Source of the DNA: Verrucomicrobiota bacterium
Lineage (GTDB): Bacteria > Verrucomicrobiota > Verrucomicrobiia > Opitutales > UBA953
NCBI GenBank assembly: GCA_004293385.1
Contig: RDYO01000022.1
Location: forward strand, 1 to 13,366
Direction: 5' to 3'
DNA: 13,366 nucleotides
The position numbers were made by a program, and so were the translations under genes. Every line of letters begins with the position of its first letter. Positions within the stretch are counted from its first letter, which is position 1. Of this stretch, positions 1 to 6,925 are shown one piece after another. The notes below the pieces were generated by a model. It was not told the DNA's origin, did no database searches, and saw only the letters and a list, made by a program, of their open reading frames with translations.

Positions 1-1614
1 CTGATCATCGGGGTGGTGCTCGCCGTCGCGACGGGTCTGTTCCTGCTCTGGCGCCGTCTGGGCTTCGTGCGTCGCTGGGAAGAAGGCGCCGCCGCCGACT
101 CCTCGTCCCGCTGGCGCGATTTCGCCGTGCTCCTTTCGCCTCTGCTCGTTCTGTTGCTCATCGCCTATTTCGTCGGCCGACACGACCTCAATGCCGCCAG
201 CGCCGCGCGTTCGTCGGTCGCCGAACGGCTCACCGCTGGTCTCCGTCACATGGGCGACGTCCAGCCGGGTTGGGCGAACAGCTACGACGCCGAACTGGCC
301 AAGAACGGCGAATACGCCTTCTTGGCGGCCTTCTGGGCCAATCAGCTCGAATGGCATCGCTTCTATCCGTCGCGTCCCGACGCCGTCGCGAAGCTCCGCG
401 CGACCTTGCTCGCCCAAGGCGGCGAGGCCGCTACAGCCGGCGGGAATGATCAGATCACCCGCCGCATCCAGCCGGCGACGGCGGCACGCAAGTGGAACGT
501 CATCCAGATCACGATCGAGAGCCTGAGCGCGGAATACGTCGGTTGCTACGGTTCGTCGGAATATCAGCCCAAGAACCTCACGCCTAACCTCGACCGCCTC
601 TCCCGCGAGTCCCTCTGGTTCTCGCGTTGTTACGCCGGCGGAACGCGTACGGTCCGCGGCATGGAGGCGCTGTCGCTGTCCATCCCGCCGATCCCGGGCC
701 AGTCCGTGCTGCGCCGCGCGGGTTGTGAGAACCTCACGACGTTGGGCTCGGTCCTGCAGGCCAAGGGCTACGAGACGGCCTTCCTTTACGGCGGCGACGG
801 GTTCTTCGACAACATGAACTACTTCTTCGAGGCCAACGGCTACGACATCGTCGACCTGCCGCGTCAGCTCGGCCGAGGGAAGCAGCCGACCTTCGCCAAC
901 GCCTGGGGCGCCTGCGATGAGGACGCGTTTACATGGTCGCTCGAAGAGGCCGACCGCGCCCACGCCGCGGGCAAGCCTTTCCATCACTTCGTGATGACGA
1001 CTTCCAATCACCGTCCGTACACTTGGCCGGCCGGCAAGATCGACGCCGGGCTGGTCGGTCGCGAAGGTGGCGTCGCCTATACCGACTACGCCATCGGCGC
1101 CTTCCTGAAGGCCGCGCAGACGAAGCCCTGGTTCAAGGATACGATCTTCGTCATCGTGGCCGACCACTGCGCTTCCGTCGCCGGCAAGCGTGAGCTCGAG
1201 GTGCGGAAGTACGAGATCCCGCTCTTCATCTGGTCGCCCGGCAACATCGCGCCCCGCAAGTTCGACACGATGATGAGCCAGATCGACGTCGCGCCCACCG
1301 TGCTCGGCCTGCTGGGCGTCGATTATCTCTCCCGCTTCGTCGGCACCGACGCGCTCGCTGCATCCTACCGTCCGCGCGCCTTCATCAGCAACTACCAGAA
1401 GGTCGCCATGCTGCGTCCCGACGGCCTTCTGACGGTCCTCAAACCGCTGCGGCAGGCGGTCCAATATCAGGCTGACCTCGCCACGGGCGCCCTGACGCCG
1501 GTGACCACGACCGATGCGGCGGCGGTCGAGGAGGCGATCCACTATTACCAAGGCACCGATGAGCTCTTCAACCATGGCGGACTCCAGAATCCTGAGAAAC
1601 CTCGCGCCCGTTGA
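1..1614 (+). CDS. LTA synthase/MdoB-family phosphoglycerol or phosphoethanolamine transferase (5' partial)
   Basis: This is a membrane-anchored, alkaline-phosphatase-fold enzyme that probably moves a phosphoglycerol or phosphoethanolamine head group onto an envelope glycan or lipid outside the cytoplasmic membrane. The frame is open from the first base, so the true start and earlier membrane helices lie upstream; the GTG at 13 is inside a hydrophobic helix. A second helix lies around bases 130-175. The catalytic domain begins near base 495. Visible family signatures are the metal-binding Glu in TIES (517-519), a GTRTVRG block with the likely nucleophilic Thr (about 643-651), the TSNHRPY His (1009-1011) and the VADH Asp-His pair (1161-1166). 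These match the LtaS/MdoB (COG1368) layout as known for that family. Its last 41 bases overlap the next gene, a PAP2 phosphatase, suggesting coupled translation. The exact donor and acceptor cannot be read from sequence. A plain sulfatase is less likely because no C/S-x-P-x-R formylglycine motif is present. Confidence 0.85.
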   Translation: MIIGVVLAVATGLFLLWRRLGFVRRWEEGAAADSSSRWRDFAVLLSPLLVLLLIAYFVGRHDLNAASAARSSVAERLTAGLRHMGDVQPGWANSYDAELAKNGEYAFLAAFWANQLEWHRFYPSRPDAVAKLRATLLAQGGEAATAGGNDQITRRIQPATAARKWNVIQITIESLSAEYVGCYGSSEYQPKNLTPNLDRLSRESLWFSRCYAGGTRTVRGMEALSLSIPPIPGQSVLRRAGCENLTTLGSVLQAKGYETAFLYGGDGFFDNMNYFFEANGYDIVDLPRQLGRGKQPTFANAWGACDEDAFTWSLEEADRAHAAGKPFHHFVMTTSNHRPYTWPAGKIDAGLVGREGGVAYTDYAIGAFLKAAQTKPWFKDTIFVIVADHCASVAGKRELEVRKYEIPLFIWSPGNIAPRKFDTMMSQIDVAPTVLGLLGVDYLSRFVGTDALAASYRPRAFISNYQKVAMLRPDGLLTVLKPLRQAVQYQADLATGALTPVTTTDAAAVEEAIHYYQGTDELFNHGGLQNPEKPRAR

Positions 1615-2275
1615 GCCGCGCTCGCTGCTCGCGCCGGCGATCGTCCTCGCCGCCGTCGTCGGCTTCTTCGGCTTCGCCGGTACGGGTGGCGACGCCCTCG
1701 ACCACTGGTTCCAGGGGCTCTTCTGGGATGGGAAGGCCTGGCTGATCCCGCATGGCCACGCGCTGGGCGATGCCTTGGCCTACCGCGGCCCCAAGGCGCT
1801 CATCATCATCTGGGCGGTCCTGCTGATCCTCGCCGCGATCTTCGCCCGCCGTGTGCGTATGCGCGCCTTGTTCTTCCTGGCCTGTCTCGCGGTCGTACCG
1901 GTCGTCTCTACCCAGCTGCGCGCCGTGACGAACATGGCCACGCCGTTAGAGCTCAAGACCTACGGGGGTATCTACGAGCATCTGCTGCTGTTTGATCCGA
2001 AGCCGGCCGGGTATCCCAGCCATGCGTTCCCCGCGGGCCACGCCAGCGGTGGCTACGCCTTGATGGGGCTATACTGGATCCTCGGCACGCGCCGTTGGCG
2101 CGGCTTGGCCCTCGGCCTCTTCGTCGGATCCTGGATGGGCTTCTATCAGATCGCCCGGGGCGAGCACTTCCTGTCCCATACGCTGGCCACGGTGGCGTTA
2201 GCCTGGCTGCTGTGCGCCGGTCTGGCCCTGGCGATGAAGGGCCCGCTGACCCGTGAGGTCAGTTCGCCCAGTTGA
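1574..2275 (+). CDS. PAP2-family membrane phosphatase
   Basis: This is a 233-residue integral membrane phosphatase of the type-2 phosphatidic acid phosphatase family, probably removing a phosphate from a lipid or lipid-linked substrate at the periplasmic face. About six hydrophobic helices are seen (roughly residues 18-36, 74-91, 97-114, 159-171, 176-193, 203-221). Active-site blocks are a TNMATP..L..YGG segment (119-132), FPAGH (152-156, the PSGH-type motif) and ARGEHFLSH (194-202). In this subgroup the usual final Asp of motif 3 is replaced by His202, with His198 as the expected nucleophile. The start is set at ATG 1574; a longer reading from 1514 would run deep into the upstream gene with an unlikely Arg-rich extension. 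No Shine-Dalgarno is visible, so translation is probably coupled to the overlapping transferase gene. The pair could remodel lipid A or another envelope lipid (inference). The end overlaps the convergent pseudopilin gene by 17 bp. Confidence 0.85.
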   Translation: MADSRILRNLAPVEPRSLLAPAIVLAAVVGFFGFAGTGGDALDHWFQGLFWDGKAWLIPHGHALGDALAYRGPKALIIIWAVLLILAAIFARRVRMRALFFLACLAVVPVVSTQLRAVTNMATPLELKTYGGIYEHLLLFDPKPAGYPSHAFPAGHASGGYALMGLYWILGTRRWRGLALGLFVGSWMGFYQIARGEHFLSHTLATVALAWLLCAGLALAMKGPLTREVSSPS

Positions 2276-2993
2276 CGATATTGTCCGCGCGGAAAGGCCC
2301 GGTGGAGCCGCTTTCGTCGAAGTAGGTCGGAGGCACGATGCCGGAGCGTTCCATGGTGGAGCCGCCGGACGGAGCCGGATCCCAGTACTCACCGGCCAGG
2401 GGCGGTTCGCCGTCGACCGTGGATTCGTTGAAATTGACGGAGCAGGAGACGAGCAGGTAGTTGGGGGACTTCCACTCGGCGAAGCGGGCCGGCGTCAGCA
2501 CGCGATAGCGGTAATCATACGCATTGCCCCAGGCGTCGACGAATTCACGGCAGGCGGCGTTGTCGCCGCGCCAGTCGTCGGCGGTGAGCTGGGCGTCGTC
2601 ATTGGTCGTGACATCGCCCTGGCTGAGGAAGCTGCGCATCTGGCGATTCGTGCCGCCCGGCAGGCTGGCGCTGTCGAAGGCGAGCAGCGTCGGCATGGAG
2701 CCCGGGGTCGTCACGCGCATCACGCGACGTCCGACGAGCTGGTCGAGCAGGTCGCGACGGAAACGTTCAGGCCGGCCGCTGAGGCAGGCCGGGAAGTCGC
2801 CGTAGGTCTTGCGGTAGCTCTGGGTGGCCATGGCGATGGCCTGCACCTCGCCTTTGGACTTGGACTTGTTACGGCCGTCGTTCGCGGCCTTGAAGAGGCC
2901 GAAGCTGATGGTGGCCAGGATCGCGATGACGGCGATGACGACCAGGAGTTCGACGAGGGTGAAGCCGGCGCGGCGGGCGGAGGGGCGGGACAT
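2259..2993 (-). CDS. Type II secretion/type IV pilus-like pseudopilin (GspG-like)
   Basis: This is a 244-residue secreted pseudopilin. It has a class III leader of ten residues ending in RRAG, then FTLVELL with Glu at mature position +5, followed by a hydrophobic helix to about residue 30. That is the recognition and cleavage site for a PilD-type prepilin peptidase. A helical spacer with lysines follows (about 33-45). Near residue 160 there is a DAWGNAYDYRY segment resembling the DPWGNPY signature of the major pseudopilin GspG. At 244 residues it is longer than classical GspG (about 140), with an acidic, Gly/Ser/Pro-rich C-terminal third. Start ATG 2993 is chosen because it places the leader correctly; the frame extends upstream only as an unlikely fusion through the neighbour. 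It lies 11 bp downstream of the dUTPase-like gene on the same strand, so the two are probably co-transcribed. No secretion ATPase or secretin lies in the window, so it may be an orphan minor pilin or part of a dispersed system. Confidence 0.88.
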   Translation of the reverse strand: MSRPSARRAGFTLVELLVVIAVIAILATISFGLFKAANDGRNKSKSKGEVQAIAMATQSYRKTYGDFPACLSGRPERFRRDLLDQLVGRRVMRVTTPGSMPTLLAFDSASLPGGTNRQMRSFLSQGDVTTNDDAQLTADDWRGDNAACREFVDAWGNAYDYRYRVLTPARFAEWKSPNYLLVSCSVNFNESTVDGEPPLAGEYWDPAPSGGSTMERSGIVPPTYFDESGSTGPFRADNIVNWAN

Positions 2994-3004
2994 GGGGAAG
3001 GAGG

Positions 3005-3379
3005 TCAGATGTGGCGGGAGTCGTTCTCGTCCTTCTTGACGTAGCCGGAGTCCTGGCGCTGGTGGTTTACGGCGTTCTTCTTCAGGTAGGCCTGGTAGAC
3101 GTCGTCCGCGGACATGCCGAGGACCTGGGCGATGGAGATCAGGAAGTGGAAGAGGTCGATGACCTCGACGCGGGCGTTCTGCTCGTCGAACTTCTGGTAC
3201 TTGGCCCACCACTTCCAGGGCACGGAGTCGGTGAGCTCGGCCATCTCCTGCTGCATGGCGCGGAGGTAGTTGAGGACCCATTTGATCTTTTCCTCCTCGG
3301 TCATGCCGGCGGTTTCGACGCCGATGCGCTTGTTGAGCGCCTGCTGCATCTGGAAGATTTCTTCGAGCTTGTCGGACAT
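3005..3379 (-). CDS. All-alpha (dimeric-type) dUTPase-like NTP pyrophosphohydrolase
   Basis: This is a 124-residue cytoplasmic protein of the MazG/all-alpha NTP-pyrophosphatase superfamily, best matching the dimeric dUTPase branch. These hydrolyse dUTP (and dUDP in some members) to dUMP, keeping uracil out of DNA. Seen in sequence: the N-terminal IFQMQQALNKRIG helix, an E-x-x-E pair (Glu45, Glu48) followed by LTDSVPWKWW, an E-x-x-D pair (Glu72, Asp75) in VEVIDLFHFL, and the C-terminal NHQRQDSGY block (about 105-113), which is typical of dUTPases rather than MazG. Mg2+ would be held by the four acidic residues. The start is ATG 3379; a TTG at 3415 is in frame but adds a Pro-rich stretch and removes the upstream region. 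No Shine-Dalgarno is visible. It heads a two-gene unit with the pseudopilin and is divergent from the U32 gene. The pairing with a pilin has no obvious functional logic. Confidence 0.8.
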   Translation of the reverse strand: MSDKLEEIFQMQQALNKRIGVETAGMTEEEKIKWVLNYLRAMQQEMAELTDSVPWKWWAKYQKFDEQNARVEVIDLFHFLISIAQVLGMSADDVYQAYLKKNAVNHQRQDSGYVKKDENDSRHI

Positions 3380-3385
3380 GGGTTC

Positions 3386-3415
3386 GATTAGGGCGGGAAG
3401 GGTGCCCCGGGGCAA
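3386..3415 (-). promoter_or_regulatory. Candidate promoter of the dUTPase-like gene
   Basis: On the minus strand TTGCCC (3415-3410) and CTAATC (3391-3386) are separated by 18 bases and resemble -35 and -10 boxes. The CTAATC box ends six bases before the ATG, so transcription would start at or next to the start codon, giving a leaderless mRNA. The -35 box overlaps a 12-bp palindrome. The assignment rests on pattern only. Confidence 0.3.
3403..3414. promoter_or_regulatory. 12-bp perfect palindrome in the divergent dUTPase/U32 intergenic region
   Basis: TGCCCCGGGGCA is a perfect palindrome lying across the -35-like box of the dUTPase gene, about 80 bases upstream of the U32 gene. It could be an operator for a dimeric regulator, but GC-rich palindromes of this size arise fairly often in GC-rich DNA. 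It occurs in a 114-base gap between divergent genes. Confidence 0.2.
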
Positions 3416-3452
3416 TCCCGGAAGCGCCGCCCGGCCGGTCCGGGGCTTGAAT

Positions 3453-3482
3453 TGCTCTTTGCAGGGAAGGGCGGACTATGCC
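3453..3482 (+). promoter_or_regulatory. Candidate promoter of the U32 gene
   Basis: TTGCTC (3453-3458) and TATGCC (3477-3482) with an 18-base spacer sit just upstream of the chosen GTG at 3494. The leader would be only a few bases. A second TTGAAT lies at 3447. The -10 match is weak (TAT only). Confidence 0.28.
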
Positions 3483-3493
3483 TACCTGTCCAC

Positions 3494-6022
3494 GTGTCCG
3501 CCACCAGCCTCCTCACTTCCCTCCGTAAGCCCGAAGTCCTCGCCCCGGCCGGCGAATGGGACTGCGTCCGCGCGGCGGTCGAGAACGGCGCCGACGCGGT
3601 GTTCTTCGGCATCGGCCGCTTCAACGCCCGCGTCCGGGCCAAGAACTTCGAAGAGGCCGACCTGCCTGAACTCATGGCCTACCTGCACGGCCGCGGGGTC
3701 AAGGGCTACGTGACCTTCAACACGCTGATCTTCCCGGACGAACTGGCCGAAGCCGCGCGGACGCTCCGCTCGATCGTCGCCGCCGGCGTCGACGCCGCCA
3801 TCGTCCAGGACCCCGGTATCTGCCGCCTCATCCGCCGGATCTCCCCCGACTTCCCGATCCACGCTTCGACGCAGATGACGGTCACGAGCGCGGCGGGCGT
3901 CGATTACGCCCGCGGTCTCGGTGCTTCGCTCGCCGTCCTCGGCCGTGAGGTCTCGATTCCGGAGATGCAGAAGATGCAGACGGAACAGGCCGCCCAAGGC
4001 GAACCCCTCGATCTCGAGGTCTTCGTGCACGGCGCGCTCTGCGTCGCCTATTCCGGCCAGTGCCTGACGAGCGAATCGCTCGGCGGCCGCTCGGCCAACC
4101 GCGGCGAATGCGCCCAGGCCTGCCGCCTGCCTTACGAACTCGTGGTCGACGGCGTGGTCCGCGACCTCGGCGACAAGGCCTACCTCCTCTCCCCGCAGGA
4201 CCTCGCCGGCATCGAAGTCGTGCCCGACCTGATCCGCGCCGGCATCCGTTCCCTGAAGATCGAGGGTCGCCTGAAGTCCCCGGAATACGTCGCCGCCATC
4301 ACGAAGGCCTACCGCCGGGCGGTGGACGCAGCCTGGGATGCTTTCGCCAAGGGCGCCGACGCCGATCGCGCCGCGCTGCAGGTCCGTCAGGAAGAGGACT
4401 ACGCGATGCAGATGACGTTCTCGCGCGGCCTGCACACGGGTTGGCTCCGCGGCATCGATAATCAGCAGCTCGTCCACGCCCGTTTCGGCAAGAAGCGCGG
4501 CGCCTACCTCGGTACGGTCGTCGACGTCGCCTCCAATGGCGTGACGATGCGCCTCGAAGGCCCGCTCAAGCCCGGCGACGGCGTGGTCTTCGACCAAGGC
4601 AAGCCGGCCGAACGCGAACAGGGCGGCTTCGTCCACGGACTCGAACCCGCCCGCGGCGGCCTGACGTTCGTCCGCTTCGGCCGCGAAGACGTCGACTGGT
4701 CGCTGGTGAAGACCGGCGCGATCCTCTGGAAGACCAAGGACCAGGAACTCGACAAGCGTCTGCATGATTCCTGGGACCGCGAGAAGGCCAACTTCCGCCG
4801 CCCGCTCCACGCCAAGGTCATCGGCCGTCTCGGCCAGCCCCTGCGCGTCGAATTCAATGACGGTGAAGGCCATGTCGTCGCCGGCGAGACCACGATGCCG
4901 TGCGCCGCGGCCGAGAAGCGTCCGATGGACGTCACCACGCTCCGCGACCAGCTGGGTCGCCTCGGTGACACGGGCTTCGAAATGGGCGAACTGCAGGCCG
5001 ATCTCGAGGGCGCCCTCATCATCCCGGTCAGCGAACTGAACCGTCTCCGCCGCGACCTCGCCGAGCAGATCACGAAGCTCCGCAGCCAGCCGCTCCGCTG
5101 GACGCTCCTGCCTTACGAGGAAGAGGCCACCAAGGTCGCCCCCTTCGAACCGAAGCGCCCCGGCGAGGCCGAGATCGTCGTCGTCATCCGCGAACCGGAG
5201 CAGCTCGAACCCGCCCTCGCGAGCGGCGCCCGCGTGATCTACGCCGAATACGAAGACCCGAAGAAGTTCCGGGCCGCCGTCGCCCGCGTCCGCGCCTACG
5301 AGCAGGAAGCCGGCCGCAAGGTCGAGTTCTGGGCCATGGGCCCGCGCATCCACAAGCAGGGCGAAGGGCGCATCAGCGAGATCGTCCTCTCCTGTGAGGC
5401 CGACGGCTACCTGGTGCGGAATCACGAGGATCTGCGCGCCTTCAAGGGCCGGCGCCTCCGCGCCGACTTCTCCCTCAACGTCGCCAACGGCCTGACCGCC
5501 GAGTGGCTCATGCGCGAGCATGCCCTCGAAGGCCTGACGGTCTCCTACGACCTCAACTCCGAGCAGGTTACCGCGCTCTTCCAGTCCGCCCCGCCGGAAT
5601 GGTTCGAGGTCACGGTCCACCAGCACATGCCGATGTTCCATATGGAGCACTGCGTGTTCTGCACCTTCCTCTCCAAGGGGAAGGACTACCGTGACTGCGG
5701 CCGCCCCTGCGAGAAGCACCGCGTCAAGCTGCGCGACCGCGTCGGCGCCGAGCACATCCTCAAGGCCGATGCCGGCTGCCGGAACACGCTCTTCAACTCG
5801 CGCGCCCAGACCGGCGCCGAATACGTCACCCAGCTGCTGGCCCTGGGCGTCCGCCGCTTCCGCGTCGAATTCGTGGACGAAGACGCCGCCACGGTCTCAC
5901 GCACGCTCGAGAAGTATCAGGCCCTGCTGAAGGGCGATATCGACGGCACCGCGCTCTGGAACGACCTCAAGGTCCTGAACCAGCTCGGCGTCACGCGCGG
6001 GACGATGCGGGTAAGGCTCTAG
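3494..6022 (+). CDS. Long U32-family protein (RlhA/YdcP-like, probable RNA hydroxylation factor)
   Basis: This is an 842-residue U32 'peptidase'-family protein. Members studied in E. coli and Bacillus (RlhA, TrhP) are needed for prephenate-dependent hydroxylation of 23S rRNA or tRNA bases, so an RNA-modifying role is more likely than proteolysis (family knowledge). The N-terminal TIM-barrel-like domain (about 10-300) begins with KPEVLAPAGEWD. It carries the hallmark cysteine block YSGQCLTSESLGGRSANRG-ECAQAC, with Cys183, 190, 206 and 210, likely a metal or Fe-S site. A middle beta-rich region (about 320-500) follows. A C-terminal region has a second cluster, MEHCVFC...DCGRPC (Cys720, 723, 735, 739) plus Cys762. 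This long architecture exceeds E. coli RlhA by nearly 200 residues. GTG 3494 is preferred over TTG 3452 because the conserved part starts soon after it and a promoter-like sequence overlaps the longer version. It is divergent from the dUTPase and followed 45 bp later by an isomerase-like gene. Confidence 0.88.
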   Translation: MSATSLLTSLRKPEVLAPAGEWDCVRAAVENGADAVFFGIGRFNARVRAKNFEEADLPELMAYLHGRGVKGYVTFNTLIFPDELAEAARTLRSIVAAGVDAAIVQDPGICRLIRRISPDFPIHASTQMTVTSAAGVDYARGLGASLAVLGREVSIPEMQKMQTEQAAQGEPLDLEVFVHGALCVAYSGQCLTSESLGGRSANRGECAQACRLPYELVVDGVVRDLGDKAYLLSPQDLAGIEVVPDLIRAGIRSLKIEGRLKSPEYVAAITKAYRRAVDAAWDAFAKGADADRAALQVRQEEDYAMQMTFSRGLHTGWLRGIDNQQLVHARFGKKRGAYLGTVVDVASNGVTMRLEGPLKPGDGVVFDQGKPAEREQGGFVHGLEPARGGLTFVRFGREDVDWSLVKTGAILWKTKDQELDKRLHDSWDREKANFRRPLHAKVIGRLGQPLRVEFNDGEGHVVAGETTMPCAAAEKRPMDVTTLRDQLGRLGDTGFEMGELQADLEGALIIPVSELNRLRRDLAEQITKLRSQPLRWTLLPYEEEATKVAPFEPKRPGEAEIVVVIREPEQLEPALASGARVIYAEYEDPKKFRAAVARVRAYEQEAGRKVEFWAMGPRIHKQGEGRISEIVLSCEADGYLVRNHEDLRAFKGRRLRADFSLNVANGLTAEWLMREHALEGLTVSYDLNSEQVTALFQSAPPEWFEVTVHQHMPMFHMEHCVFCTFLSKGKDYRDCGRPCEKHRVKLRDRVGAEHILKADAGCRNTLFNSRAQTGAEYVTQLLALGVRRFRVEFVDEDAATVSRTLEKYQALLKGDIDGTALWNDLKVLNQLGVTRGTMRVRL

Positions 6023-6067
6023 GCGATTGGCGTTTGACCGTAACCGAGGGGAGTCCAGCGTCATCGC

Positions 6068-6925
6068 ATGGACCGCCGCTCTTTCCTTTCCCTCGCCGCC
6101 GCCTTACCGGCAATGTCGGCCTTCGGTCAGACCGCTTCGGCGCCTGATTTCGCCAAGCTGCCGATCGGTGGCATGGACAAGAAGCTGACCCCGGCTTTCT
6201 CCGCCGCCGGCTACGGCTACCTGGAGCTCTTCATCACCGCCGAGATCGTCCCGGGCAAGGAAGACGACGTCTTCGCCAAGAACCTCGCCGCCCTCAAGGC
6301 GCTGCCGGTCCAGACCACCTTCCTAAACGGTTTCATCACCAGCGACATTCCGATGGTCGGCCCGGACGCTCAGCACGATAAGGTCGAGAAGTGGGTCCGC
6401 ACGGCCTTCCCGCGCGCCCAGAAGCTCGGCGTGGGCGTCGTCACGGTCGGTTCCGGCGGTTCGCGCCGCTGCCCCAAGGGTTTCGAGCCGGCCAAGGCCC
6501 GCGAGCAGTTCTCGAAGATCCTCGGCCGCATCGCCCCGATCGCCCGCGATCACGGCATCCGTCTGACCATCGAGAATCTCAACACCGCGGAGACCAACCT
6601 CTGCACCAGCATCGCCGAATCCGTCGAGGTCATCACCGCCGCCGGGCCGGACGTCTACCTGACCGCCGATATCTACCATATGATGCGCGACGACGATCCG
6701 GCGGAAGAACTCCGCAAGGCCAAGGGTCGCCTCATCCATTGCCACGTCGCCGAGAAGGAACTGCGCTCCGCCCCCGGCACCAAGGGTGATGACTTCCGCC
6801 CGCATCTGCGCGTCCTGCGCGAGATGGGCTACGCCGGAGCTTTCAGCTTTGAGTGCGGCTGGGCTAAGTCCGTCTCGCCCGACAAGGCGATCGCGGCCTT
6901 CCAGCAGCAGCTGGCCTCGCTCTGA
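6068..6925 (+). CDS. Tat-exported xylose-isomerase-like TIM-barrel protein (sugar isomerase/epimerase or hydroxypyruvate isomerase family)
   Basis: This 285-residue protein has a twin-arginine-type signal (DRRSFLS, residues 2-8, then a hydrophobic Ala/Leu stretch and an AxA-like site near 22-25), so it should be exported folded to the periplasm. The mature part is an AP-endonuclease-2/xylose-isomerase-like barrel. Expected metal and substrate ligands are visible: Glu169 in TIENLN, Asp201 and His204 in ADIYHM, His224 and His226 in HCHVAE, and Glu262 in FECGW. This is the arrangement of hydroxypyruvate isomerase and tagatose/psicose 3-epimerase relatives, which isomerise small sugars or keto acids. 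The true substrate is unknown. Start ATG 6068 fits the signal peptide; a purine-rich GAGGGGAG (6046-6053) lies 14 bases upstream, farther than usual for a ribosome site, and TTGACC (6034-6039) is a possible -35 box. It follows the U32 gene on the same strand, but a shared pathway is not evident. Its stop directly abuts the stop of convergent recD2. Confidence 0.82.
   Translation: MDRRSFLSLAAALPAMSAFGQTASAPDFAKLPIGGMDKKLTPAFSAAGYGYLELFITAEIVPGKEDDVFAKNLAALKALPVQTTFLNGFITSDIPMVGPDAQHDKVEKWVRTAFPRAQKLGVGVVTVGSGGSRRCPKGFEPAKAREQFSKILGRIAPIARDHGIRLTIENLNTAETNLCTSIAESVEVITAAGPDVYLTADIYHMMRDDDPAEELRKAKGRLIHCHVAEKELRSAPGTKGDDFRPHLRVLREMGYAGAFSFECGWAKSVSPDKAIAAFQQQLASL

Noticed and set aside
2253..3044. 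A 263-codon plus-strand frame across the pseudopilin gene
   Set aside because: Opposite strand carries an unmistakable prepilin leader and GspG-like segment; the plus frame is a compositional shadow.
3447..3463. Possible sigma-54 promoter (TTGCA at 3459-3463 with an upstream TG) before the U32 gene
   Set aside because: The -24 position reads TGAATT instead of TGGCAC, missing the essential GG/GC pairing.
3482..5755. A 757-codon open frame antisense to the U32 gene
   Set aside because: It mirrors the codon bias of a high-GC gene on the other strand, has low-complexity Asp/Glu/Ala/Val/Gly composition, and shows no recognisable motif, while the plus strand has clear U32 signatures.
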